From Liberiplasma sp046541015 (GTDB lineage Bacteria > Bacillota_I > Bacilli_A > Izemoplasmatales > Izemoplasmataceae), in contig JBKHEA010000009.1 of assembly GCA_046541015.1 (NCBI GenBank), positions 1 to 48,301 of the forward strand: DNA of 48,301 nucleotides. Direction: 5' to 3'. Numbering within the stretch: the first letter of the stretch is position 1; the number at the start of each line of letters is the position of its first letter. Below, piece by piece: positions 7,829 through 15,170 of the stretch. The position numbers and the translations under genes were made by a program. The notes beneath the pieces were generated by a model. It ran no database searches. It saw only the letters and a list, made by a program, of their open reading frames with translations, and was not told the DNA's origin.

Positions 7829-8734
7829 ATGTTAAAAAGGCTAGTTTTTGCGATGATTGCATCACTAATCGCTTTTTTAAGTATGATGCCAAAAGCTTAT
7901 GCTTTTTTTGATGATACCAACCGCTTTGTCTTAGTGAATATTAGTATAGGACAATGGGATTTACCCATCACGCTTGATGATTTAGATAATGAAATGATTG
8001 ATTCATTTTTAGAAAGTTTTGGATTGACTACGTTATCAGATTTATATAACGATCCAAATTTTCAAGATACCATGGGAGAAGCGAGTTGTACAAGTACTGG
8101 ATGTCCAACTGGAGGAAATTATAGTATTGAAGGGGTTAATATAAACGGTGTACTATTTGATATTCAAGGCATTTCAGTGGTTCAAAGCGGGCGAAGAAGT
8201 TTAGGGTTTTTGCGTGTTGTTGACCGTTCTTTAAATGGAAGCACACCACTTTATCCACTTATGCCTCAAGTTGCAACTAGTGAGACAGACAATTATTTTA
8301 ATGTGTATGATACTGAAAATTCACAAACAAATAATCAGTATAGTATTAGGCTTGATAATGAAATTATAATTACAACAAGTAATCCTATTACTAATTTACA
8401 AAGCGTAAGTTTTTATGCTTTAAGAGGGTTAAGGTTAAATAACGATGATATTCTAACAAATCGAACGATTACAGTATCTATAAGTTCAGATAATACTAAC
8501 TGGACAGCCATAGGACAAGCATCGATTCAAGCACCAGCAGGGAATGATATATATAATAATCAAGAAAGAACTCAAGCCTTTCCATTTTATCAATATAATC
8601 TCACTCAGAATCAATTGAACAATCAACCTGCGAGTGGCTATTATGTTCGAATTAGTTATAACGGGGGATCAGAAGGTAGCGGGAAAAACGTAGCCAGATC
8701 AAGAGTCATCATTGATGAATTAACCTTTAACTAA
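7829..8734 (+). CDS. Secreted protein with SipW-type signal and predicted C-terminal jelly-roll domain
   Basis: A 301-residue exported protein of unknown function. The signal peptide ends PKAYA before FFDDTNRFVLVNISIGQWDL, which parallels SipW substrates. Two Cys (about residues 92 and 97, in SCTSTGCP) could form a disulphide. The C-terminal ~170 residues alternate beta strands with Asn/Ser/Thr-rich turns and contain segments such as VSISSDNTNW and YYVRISYNGG, ending IIDELTFN. They resemble the carbohydrate-binding-like beta jelly-rolls found at the ends of secreted Firmicutes/Mollicutes proteins; I infer the fold and cannot name the family. It is the third gene of the fibre operon and might be a minor fibre component or glycan-binding tip. 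Ribosome site AGGAGG; a terminator follows. Confidence 0.75.
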   Translation: MLKRLVFAMIASLIAFLSMMPKAYAFFDDTNRFVLVNISIGQWDLPITLDDLDNEMIDSFLESFGLTTLSDLYNDPNFQDTMGEASCTSTGCPTGGNYSIEGVNINGVLFDIQGISVVQSGRRSLGFLRVVDRSLNGSTPLYPLMPQVATSETDNYFNVYDTENSQTNNQYSIRLDNEIIITTSNPITNLQSVSFYALRGLRLNNDDILTNRTITVSISSDNTNWTAIGQASIQAPAGNDIYNNQERTQAFPFYQYNLTQNQLNNQPASGYYVRISYNGGSEGSGKNVARSRVIIDELTFN

Positions 8735-8738
8735 TCTT

Positions 8739-8763
8739 AAGAGACTTTGATAAGTCTCTTTTT
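8739..8763 (+). terminator. Terminator of the TasA-like/sipW operon
   Basis: AAGAGACTT-TGAT-AAGTCTCTT followed by T residues. Confidence 0.88.
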
Positions 8764-8764
8764 C

Positions 8765-8792
8765 TTGTTATCTAGGTTTATTATGATATAAT
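8765..8792 (+). promoter_or_regulatory. Promoter of the fourth riboswitch transcript
   Basis: TTGTTA (8765-8770), a 16-bp spacer and TATAAT (8787-8792). The perfect 12-bp palindrome ACAAACGTTTGT follows at 8803-8814, at or just after the expected start, and could be an operator. Confidence 0.7.
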
Positions 8793-8814
8793 AAGACTAA
8801 CAACAAACGTTTGT

Positions 8815-8927
8815 ATAAGCTTTTGCTTATGGAAACTGTTTGAATAAAGCCAAACTTAGAGCGATCTAAGGACGGAAAACTAAAGGGTCTCACAGAGACA
8901 GCCAGTTGCCTAACATTCCATAAGGAG
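8815..8927 (+). promoter_or_regulatory. c-di-GMP-I-like riboswitch copy 4 with ribosome-site switch
   Basis: The aptamer core at 8846-8910 is the same as the tandem copies (GCGA-capped P2, GGACGGAAAAC, P3 GTCTC-aca-GAGAC, GCCAGTTGCC). It has no terminator. CTTATGGAA (8826-8834) is perfectly complementary to TTCCATAAG (8916-8924), which contains part of the AAGGAG ribosome site (8922-8927). The same left arm can alternatively form the hairpin ATAAGC-TTTT-GCTTAT (8815-8830). The two folds are mutually exclusive, giving a translational on/off design. Confidence 0.72.
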
Positions 8928-8935
8928 TAGATACT

Positions 8936-9418
8936 ATGAAAAGTATCTTAGCTAGTTCATTCGTTTTTTTAATTTTAATAGGTACTTTGGTTAGTTTTTT
9001 CTATTGGGAAAAAACACAATCAGATTATAATTTTATTCATCAAGGCTATACGCTTTTAAGTGTTGATGATAATTTGAAGGATCATGTTACATTAAGACCA
9101 AAAGGAAGTTTATTAGCTAAAAATAATGTTGATGAAATTACATACACGTATACATTTAAGATAAAAAAAGGCTTAAACATAGAATCGTTTATTGAAGAAA
9201 AATCACTTGAGTTTAATCAAGAAAAGCAAGAAGATCTTCACAATCTAATTGAAGTTGATGTATTAAGTCAAGCAATCATTAGTGAGTCAAACAACTATTA
9301 TGTTGTTGAAGTTCAAGCAAATGTCTATTTACGCGAAGCCGTAAATCAAGATGAACTAATGATTTATAAAGCTTTAAAATCGTTTAGCATCTCTTTAAAA
9401 CCTTCACTAAATAGTTAA
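8936..9418 (+). CDS. TasA-like paralogue, membrane-anchored or secreted
   Basis: A 160-residue protein with an N-terminal hydrophobic helix (about 5-24) and a beta-rich exported domain. It aligns by eye with the 6794 protein over its whole length: LIGTLVSFFYW with LIGGSGVAFAIW; LRPKGSLLAKNNVDEITYTY with LVPNGVLLKSGDVESVVIEY; and NLIEVDVL...VVEVQANVYL with NLVNILIV...TVTVTVTL. Lengths are identical. It lacks the A-x-A cleavage site of the first copy, so it may stay anchored in the membrane, perhaps as an assembly base. It has its own promoter and a translational version of the same riboswitch. No database family was checked; kinship with the first copy is my own alignment. Confidence 0.72.
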   Translation: MKSILASSFVFLILIGTLVSFFYWEKTQSDYNFIHQGYTLLSVDDNLKDHVTLRPKGSLLAKNNVDEITYTYTFKIKKGLNIESFIEEKSLEFNQEKQEDLHNLIEVDVLSQAIISESNNYYVVEVQANVYLREAVNQDELMIYKALKSFSISLKPSLNS

Positions 9419-9442
9419 AGACTAGAAATAGTCTTTTTTTTT
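9417..9442 (+). terminator. Terminator of the TasA-like paralogue
   Basis: AAAGACTA-GAAA-TAGTCTTT followed by T; the stop codon TAA overlaps the start of the stem. Confidence 0.88.
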
Positions 9443-9512
9443 ATGAAAAGAAAAGGGAAATTTAATCATATGACCATGTTTTAGAGCTTTTTTTAAGTTA
9501 ATTAAAAACCCT

Positions 9513-9624
9513 TTGTTTTTCATTAATATTTTAAGTTATAATAAAACTTTAACATGAAAACCTTTGCTTTATCGGTGGCAACATTTCTCCATAAAAAACC
9601 CTAATATTTGATATTAGGGTTTTA
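9513..9624 (+). ncRNA. Candidate small RNA between promoter and bidirectional terminator
   Basis: TTGTTT (9513-9518), an 18-bp spacer and TATAAT (9537-9542) would start a transcript near 9549. It would end in the hairpin at 9595-9623, giving roughly 75 nt. A 16-codon frame (MKTFALSVATFLHKKP) begins at 9554 but has no ribosome site. No RNA family was recognised. Confidence 0.35.
9593..9624 (-). terminator. Bidirectional terminator of the desaturase operon
   Basis: Thirteen-base-pair stem AAAACCCTAATAT-TTG-ATATTAGGGTTTT. Read on the minus strand it ends in T residues just after the desaturase stop. Confidence 0.88.
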
Positions 9625-11094
9625 TTATTTGGCTTTGTTAATAAGTGCACTAGTTATTAAGGCACTTTGATAAATCGTTGGTAGTCCACTACCAGGATGT
9701 GTTCCACCACCGACTAAATAAAGACCATCAATGGCTTTAATTTTGTTTTTAGGACGTCTAGTTAACATTTGTGACAATTGGTGACTTAGATTAAATACAG
9801 CCCCTTTATAGACGTTAAAGTCTTTTTCCCAATCGTTCGGTGTAATGATTTTTTCTTCTATGATGTGGCTACGAATGGAGTAATCTATTTTAGCTTCTAG
9901 TTTATCAAGCACTTTTTCTTTGAATGCATTTTTTTCTTTATGCCAATCAATTTCAGCATCTAAATTTGGGACAGGGACTAAGATATATAAAGCTGACTGA
10001 TTTGGTGGTGCTAAGGTATCATCAATTTGACTAGGATTTTGAACATAAAAACTAAAATCGTCAGTTAACGTTAGATTTTCTGTAATATCTTTAACATTCT
10101 TTTCATAGTTTTCGGCAAAGAAGATAGTATGGTGTTTTAATGGAAACTTTTTATCTAGTGCAAGATAAATCATATAAGTTGATAATGAAAATTTATAGTG
10201 TTCAATAGGTTTTTTAAGAATCAAGTGTTTATCTTTATCTGGGATTAAATGTTTATAACTATAGGCAAAATCAGCATTGATTACAACAGCGTCTGCCTTA
10301 ATAAAATGATCATCACTTAGTTTTATGCCTTTAGTCACTTTGTTTTCAATAACTATTTCTTTAACTGCTTGATTTAAGTGAATGCTACCTTTATAGGATT
10401 CAATTGCTTTTTTAAAGGCATGGTTTATTTGATTAAGACCACCCTTTACATGAAAAATGCCATATTTATGTTCTAAATAACTTAACATGGTAAATAGCGC
10501 AGGCGCTTTCCAAGCGCTCATCCCTAAATATTTAGCTTGAAAACTCATGCCATAAATAAGTTCTTCATCTTTAAAGTATGATTTTAACAATGTATAAATA
10601 GTTTTGAAGGGATAAATAAATGGTCCATTTGTAAGAACATCCTTTGAAAGCAATGCTTTAGTGTTTAAAAAAGGTTTCATCATCATGGGCGAAACCCGGT
10701 TAAACAAGATTTCTTGATCGCGCATAAAGCGTAAATACCCTTCTTCATTCCCTGGAAAAGTTTGTTCAATCGCTTTGATGGTTTTTGAAGGATCATTACT
10801 TGGAGTAAATGTTTTATCTTTATAAACTAAATCATATAAAGGATCAATTGGTAAAAGGGTTAAATAGTCTTCCATTGATAAGTTTGCCTCATGAAATACT
10901 TGTTTTAAGATATCAGTATAAAGTAAAAAGGTTGGTCCAACATCAAAAGTAAAAGCACCTAATTTTAGGGCTTTGTTTCTTCCACCAACGGTATCATCTT
11001 TTTCATAGATATGAACATCATAGCCTTTACTAGCTAAAAGTAATCCCGCAGCTAACCCTCCAGGACCAGCCCCAACTATTACTATTTTTTTCAT
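9625..11094 (-). CDS. Carotenoid/phytoene desaturase-type FAD oxidoreductase (CrtI/CrtN family)
   Basis: A 489-residue flavoprotein. The FAD-binding Rossmann motif GAGPGGLAAG (residues 8-17) is followed by YEKDDTVGGR, the extended dinucleotide-binding segment of the family. It also has FDVGPTFL and a C-terminal LYLVGGGTHPGSGLPTIYQS block typical of CrtI/CrtN desaturases and related isomerases. Length matches the family (about 490-510). It would introduce double bases of unsaturation into a prenyl chain at the membrane; which C30 or C40 substrate is unknown. No phytoene/squalene synthase is in the window. The start overlaps the stop of the upstream ABC1-type kinase by ATGA, so the two are translationally coupled. 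ispH nearby supplies isoprenoid precursor capacity. Confidence 0.88.
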   Translation of the reverse strand: MKKIVIVGAGPGGLAAGLLLASKGYDVHIYEKDDTVGGRNKALKLGAFTFDVGPTFLLYTDILKQVFHEANLSMEDYLTLLPIDPLYDLVYKDKTFTPSNDPSKTIKAIEQTFPGNEEGYLRFMRDQEILFNRVSPMMMKPFLNTKALLSKDVLTNGPFIYPFKTIYTLLKSYFKDEELIYGMSFQAKYLGMSAWKAPALFTMLSYLEHKYGIFHVKGGLNQINHAFKKAIESYKGSIHLNQAVKEIVIENKVTKGIKLSDDHFIKADAVVINADFAYSYKHLIPDKDKHLILKKPIEHYKFSLSTYMIYLALDKKFPLKHHTIFFAENYEKNVKDITENLTLTDDFSFYVQNPSQIDDTLAPPNQSALYILVPVPNLDAEIDWHKEKNAFKEKVLDKLEAKIDYSIRSHIIEEKIITPNDWEKDFNVYKGAVFNLSHQLSQMLTRRPKNKIKAIDGLYLVGGGTHPGSGLPTIYQSALITSALINKAK

Positions 11095-12314
11095 AAAGAA
11101 TCATTCCCTTTTATCGCATTAAATTCTTTTAAGTAAGGTCGCATGGCTTCCATAAGCCGTGTATTTGGCGCGCCTTTTAAAACCATGCCGTCTAAATACA
11201 TCATGCTTTTGATAATTGGGAACATCCCTTTTTCAAATTCCATGCCACTTAAAACACCAAGTTTGATGGTTTGCATCATTTTTTTTGTTAAACTAATTTC
11301 TTGCACGCTACGCCCTTTAAAGTCTTTATATAAGAGTAAAAACTTTTCATAATATTTTTCATAGGCTTTACCATGAATTTCTTTTTCTGCCATATGGTTT
11401 AACCCCATAGCACATTTTTCATAATCATAATAACTTAGGTTTTCCATAAATTCAAAAAGACCTGTTTGAATCTTTTTACCTACGCGGCTTAAAGCACCAG
11501 TATCAATGAAATAAAAATGTTTATCTTTATAAATAATATTGCCAGGATGTAAGTCGCCATGGAATGTACCAACATGGAAAATATAAAAGCCATGGATATG
11601 AAAAATTTCTAACAAATCTTGATAAGGTAATGCTTTTTTTTCTATTAAAGTATCTACGGTTTCTCCGTTGATAAATTCGCTAACCAAGACAGATTCATTG
11701 GAAAGTGAGGTATAGATTTTAGGAAACTTTAATCGACTTAAATCATACTTTGTTTTATTTTCATCATATATTTTTCTTAAGATATCACCGTGTTCAATTT
11801 CATTTCTTAAATCTAGTTCATCCAAAGTATATTTTTCAATATGTTCAATGATACCAATAGGATCAGCAACTTTTTTTAACTTTGGATAAAAGAAAATAAT
11901 AAACTTAACAAATCGTCTTAACGATTTAACATCCTTTTCAAATGCTTTTTTATAATCTTTTTTGATAAATTTAACTGCAACTAGTTCACCAGATTTTAAT
12001 TTAGCCTTATGAACTTGGCCAACAGAAGCACTTCCTATTGGTGTTTCATCAATCCACTCAAAATTATCTAACCATGCATTACTTGTATAATCTTTAAGGA
12101 TAGTTTGCATGTCCAACGCTTTAATAGGTAAAGTTTTAGAATAAAGTTTGGCAAGATGGTTACATGTTTTTTCACCTAAGAAGTCGATTCTTAGGGCAAA
12201 AGTTTGGCCGATTTTTACAGAAAGTAATCCTTGTTTTTCAATAAGATCTAAATTAGGAAGTTCGTGTCTAAAAATTGTGTTAAATAAACGTATAAATTTA
12301 AACCATTTAATCAT
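11091..12314 (-). CDS. ABC1/AarF/UbiB-family atypical kinase
   Basis: A 407-residue kinase-like protein. It shows the family's diagnostic KxGQ motif (VKIGQTFALR), an Ala/Ser-rich loop IGSASVGQVH, the invariant Lys in VAVKF, the catalytic loop FHGDLHPGN and the metal-binding segment FIDTGALS. UbiB-family proteins act on prenyl-lipid (quinone and related) pathways. Coupling by ATGA overlap to a carotenoid-type desaturase fits that role. The start at 12314 was preferred over the longer frame from 12422, because AGGTG lies just upstream and the extra 36 residues would span the promoter. No C-terminal hydrophobic anchor is obvious. The substrate is unknown. Confidence 0.88.
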   Translation of the reverse strand: MIKWFKFIRLFNTIFRHELPNLDLIEKQGLLSVKIGQTFALRIDFLGEKTCNHLAKLYSKTLPIKALDMQTILKDYTSNAWLDNFEWIDETPIGSASVGQVHKAKLKSGELVAVKFIKKDYKKAFEKDVKSLRRFVKFIIFFYPKLKKVADPIGIIEHIEKYTLDELDLRNEIEHGDILRKIYDENKTKYDLSRLKFPKIYTSLSNESVLVSEFINGETVDTLIEKKALPYQDLLEIFHIHGFYIFHVGTFHGDLHPGNIIYKDKHFYFIDTGALSRVGKKIQTGLFEFMENLSYYDYEKCAMGLNHMAEKEIHGKAYEKYYEKFLLLYKDFKGRSVQEISLTKKMMQTIKLGVLSGMEFEKGMFPIIKSMMYLDGMVLKGAPNTRLMEAMRPYLKEFNAIKGNDSL

Positions 12315-12339
12315 ACAATCACCTGCCTTAACTGGGTTT

Positions 12340-12348
12340 ATTATAGCA
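12340..12348 (-). promoter_or_regulatory. Extended -10 promoter of the kinase/desaturase operon
   Basis: TGCTATAAT on the minus strand, with no clear -35. Transcription would start about 19 bases before the chosen start codon. Confidence 0.65.
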
Positions 12349-12389
12349 AAAAGTGTCAAAATCAATTTAAAAGATGCAATGAATTTTCC

Positions 12390-12418
12390 TTGTATTTTAA
12401 AGGTATATTTCATATAAT
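12390..12418 (+). promoter_or_regulatory. Promoter of the cation exchanger gene
   Basis: TTGTAT (12390-12395), a 17-bp spacer and TATAAT (12413-12418). It is divergent from the kinase promoter about 65 bp away. Confidence 0.7.
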
Positions 12419-12444
12419 ACATTTAGAGTTTTTAGGAGGGTCAT

Positions 12445-13377
12445 ATGATACTTACATTTATTATCTTAGCTAGTATAATGGTTATACTTTCTATATTGCT
12501 TTCAAACTTAATTGATGCATTAGATCAAAAAAGTCATTTATCAAGTGCCTTAATTGGTGGGGTGATGCTTGCTGCGGCGACTAGTTTACCTGAACTATTC
12601 ACTTCTATGACTGCAGTCATTCGTCTTGATAATGCCGATATGGTTTTAGGCAATGTATTAGGCAGTAACTTCTTTAACTTGTTAATTATGGGATTAATTA
12701 TTTTATTTTATACGCGTTTTTTAAAAAAAATTACCATTGAAAAAGAACACAATCGAACCGCAATTTATAGTTTAATAATTTTTATCTTTGTTGGATTAAC
12801 CGTTTTATTAGGCATTGATATAACCTTGTTTGGAATCAGTGCTTTCAGTTTTTTAATTTTAGGGTTGTATGCTTTTGCGGTTAAAAAAATGAGTGTATCT
12901 AAAAAAGATGTGATAGAAGATAAAACATCCTTTGATATGAAACCATATATTTTAGGCTTTATCTTGTTAAGTGGATTAGTACTTATAACCAGTATCTTTT
13001 TAACGATTACAACCGATCAAATTGCAGCAGAGTATAATATCGGTTATACTGTCGCTGGCGCTTTATTTTTAGGAGTAATTACAAGTTTACCTGAACTCGT
13101 TTCAAGTTTCAATTTAGCTAGACTTAGAAATTTCAATGCTGCATTTGGAAATGTTTTAGGGAGTAACTTATTTAATTTTTTAATTTTAGTTATTTCTGAT
13201 ATGAGTTATCGAAAAGGAAGTTTATATGTTCAAACAAATGATAATATGATTTTAGTTAGTTTTGGATTACTGGCAAGTTTATTAGCGCTTGGGATGTTAT
13301 TTAAGCCTCGTTATGCAAAAATAACAAGCAGTATTTTAATTGCGAGTTATGTTTTATATCTAGTTATTTCATTTTAA
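12445..13377 (+). CDS. Na+/Ca2+ exchanger-like antiporter (CaCA family)
   Basis: A 310-residue integral membrane protein of two homologous halves, about ten hydrophobic helices. Each half has the alpha-repeat signature: AAATSLPELFTS...LGNVLGSNFFN near residues 43-77, and GVITSLPELVSS...FGNVLGSNLFN near 210-245. The acidic residues of the PEL segments are the cation-binding ones in this family. It is probably a Ca2+/cation:Na+ or H+ antiporter in the plasma membrane, like YrbG. Length is normal for prokaryotic members. AGGAGG lies six bases before the ATG. It is single-gene, transcribed divergently from the kinase operon. Confidence 0.9.
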   Translation: MILTFIILASIMVILSILLSNLIDALDQKSHLSSALIGGVMLAAATSLPELFTSMTAVIRLDNADMVLGNVLGSNFFNLLIMGLIILFYTRFLKKITIEKEHNRTAIYSLIIFIFVGLTVLLGIDITLFGISAFSFLILGLYAFAVKKMSVSKKDVIEDKTSFDMKPYILGFILLSGLVLITSIFLTITTDQIAAEYNIGYTVAGALFLGVITSLPELVSSFNLARLRNFNAAFGNVLGSNLFNFLILVISDMSYRKGSLYVQTNDNMILVSFGLLASLLALGMLFKPRYAKITSSILIASYVLYLVISF

Positions 13378-13439
13378 TGTTTATACTTAATCATTAAAGC
13401 TTTAGGGGAAGGGTTTTAGTTTTATCTTAACTATATACT

Positions 13440-13475
13440 GGGATGGTTATAGATTAATAACCATCCCGTTTTATT
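13440..13475 (+). terminator. Hairpin terminator downstream of the exchanger gene
   Basis: Eleven-base-pair stem GGGATGGTTAT-AGATTA-ATAACCATCCC followed by GTTTTATTT. It stands about 60 bases after the stop codon. Confidence 0.75.
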
Positions 13476-13578
13476 TCTTATTTACCCAAAATCTAAAGCG
13501 GTTTGATGAATGCTATATAGTTTTATGAAGACGATAAAGATTGCGTCAATTATTATGATAATTCTAAAGGAGAATATG

Positions 13579-13782
13579 ATGAGAAGACACCTTAAAAATC
13601 TTACAAAGTTAATCCAAATACTTTTTTATATTTTTTCATTTTTAAGTATTTTAGCTTTTATTTTCTATGTATTTGATGCGGGAGTGAGCGTGAGCACTTT
13701 TCACCGAGTATTATTAACAACGGTTATTTTACTTTTAGTTTATTATGTCTTATATAAAATCTATAAACCATTAAAAAAATAA
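13579..13782 (+). CDS. Small two-helix membrane protein, unknown
   Basis: Not recognised. A 67-residue protein with a basic N-terminus (MRRHLKNLTK), two hydrophobic helices at about residues 12-32 and 42-62, a short polar turn between and a basic C-terminus (YKPLKK). The ATG at 13579 (or the adjacent 13576) is favoured because AAAGGAG (13566-13572) lies six bases upstream. A longer frame from 13510 has no ribosome site. A possible extended -10 (TGCTATATA, 13511-13519) lies upstream. Monocistronic with its own terminator. Confidence 0.6.
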   Translation: MRRHLKNLTKLIQILFYIFSFLSILAFIFYVFDAGVSVSTFHRVLLTTVILLLVYYVLYKIYKPLKK

Positions 13783-13804
13783 AGGCTGCTTAGTCAGCCT
13801 TTTT
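13781..13804 (+). terminator. Terminator after the small membrane protein
   Basis: AAGGCTG/CAGCCTT stem followed by T; overlaps the stop codon. Confidence 0.85.
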
Positions 13805-13858
13805 GCTTTATATAGGGCTTAGCTTGTGGTAAAATATATTGCAAGCGGAGGTGATGAA

Positions 13859-15142
13859 GTGGACGAATTAAAGCTTTTATATGAAGATATACTTTTTTCT
13901 CATCAAGAGTATTCTAATATTATCTTTGATTCTATGTTTGAGTTTTTAGAAAAACAAAAGAAGCATATTCATAAAATCGAACAATACGGTATGGACAATG
14001 ATTATTTAACTGAACTTAAATATCATGCCATTCACGCGCGGCATCAAATGCGTGTTGATGATTTTATCCCTTTGCATAATAAACTTATAAAACCTATAAA
14101 CCATTTGTTTAAAACGCTTTATCAGTTTGAACCCATTGCACTTTATAAGTATGAACGTTATGAAGGGGATATAAAAGATTTAGTCATTCATAAAGTCATG
14201 AAAGAGTTAAGTATTTTAAAATTACTTGAACAATACACCATTATGAAAATGGCCGATCATCCTAGAAAAGATTTACGTTTACAAATGTTTTTTGAAAATG
14301 CCCTTCGCTATGTCATTAAAAACGATACTAAGTTAACTTTCTATGAACTTATTAGCGATCAAACGAATCTTGAGATTTTTTTAAGCACTGTTATGGAAGG
14401 GATTGCTTTATCAAAAACCCAAATCAAAGCCTTTGGTGATGATTTAAAGCAGCTAAATACTAAAAGAAATCGTATCAAACATAGTTCAGCATATGATATG
14501 CTAATTGGTTATGATAGAATTGAATGGTACATTCCATCCATTTATAACTATTTTCTTCAAAAAATAGAAAAACATAATCGAACAGTCTTTTACAATAAGC
14601 AGTCATTACTTGAATATCATTTGGCTTTTAGAGAATTAAGTTATCATTACAAAAAAGAAACCTTAAACCGTATGGGAACTAGTCTTTTAATCGATGATGA
14701 ATTATTTGATTTATTAGGTGATGATCGTGCGTTTATCGGATTTTATATCAATCAGTTAATGGAGAGTGATGCTATGGATTTAATTAAAGATTATGAAAAA
14801 ATGCAATCAACGTTAAAAACCTTTAAAGAAGTGGTAAGTGCTTTAGAAAAGATCAATGAATCCTATTCAGATATTCAGCCCAAACTTGAAGATTTTATGA
14901 CAAACATTAAAGATTTTTCTACTTTACAAACAAAACTAAATGCTTTAGAAAGTTTAGATATAACAAAGTTAACGGCATTAATTGAGTTTTTAGACCGATT
15001 TGAAAGTAGTAGTGAACTCGATCAACTTTTTACGAAATTAGAAGAACGTTTAGGCTTTTTAAAAGAAGGTAATGAACTTTTAAAACACAATAAAAAACAG
15101 TTAAAAGCATTAACGCAACAACTAAATAAAACCATAGAATAA
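13859..15142 (+). CDS. Unknown cytosolic helical protein, GTG start
   Basis: Not recognised. A 427-residue hydrophilic, helix-rich protein without signal peptide or membrane segment. The N-terminal two thirds is rich in Tyr, His, Lys and Leu with no known motif. From about residue 300 it has heptad-like Leu/Ile spacing and many Glu/Lys, suggesting coiled coils to the C-terminus. The GTG at 13859 was chosen because GGAGGTGATG (13847-13856), a near-perfect anti-SD complement, lies just upstream. The in-frame GTG at 13826 lies before that site. Single gene ending in a terminator shared with ispH. Confidence 0.7.
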   Translation: MDELKLLYEDILFSHQEYSNIIFDSMFEFLEKQKKHIHKIEQYGMDNDYLTELKYHAIHARHQMRVDDFIPLHNKLIKPINHLFKTLYQFEPIALYKYERYEGDIKDLVIHKVMKELSILKLLEQYTIMKMADHPRKDLRLQMFFENALRYVIKNDTKLTFYELISDQTNLEIFLSTVMEGIALSKTQIKAFGDDLKQLNTKRNRIKHSSAYDMLIGYDRIEWYIPSIYNYFLQKIEKHNRTVFYNKQSLLEYHLAFRELSYHYKKETLNRMGTSLLIDDELFDLLGDDRAFIGFYINQLMESDAMDLIKDYEKMQSTLKTFKEVVSALEKINESYSDIQPKLEDFMTNIKDFSTLQTKLNALESLDITKLTALIEFLDRFESSSELDQLFTKLEERLGFLKEGNELLKHNKKQLKALTQQLNKTIE

Positions 15143-15144
15143 AA

Positions 15145-15170
15145 AAAGGTGAACACCGTTCACCTTTATT
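15145..15170. terminator. Bidirectional terminator between convergent genes
   Basis: AAAGGTGAAC-ACC-GTTCACCTTT with A before and T after. It serves the plus-strand unknown gene and minus-strand ispH, whose stop codon lies in the stem. Confidence 0.85.

Noticed and set aside
11091..12422. Longer ABC1-kinase start at 12422
   Set aside because: It would put the extended -10 promoter inside coding sequence and adds 36 residues with no family match; 12314 has a ribosome site.
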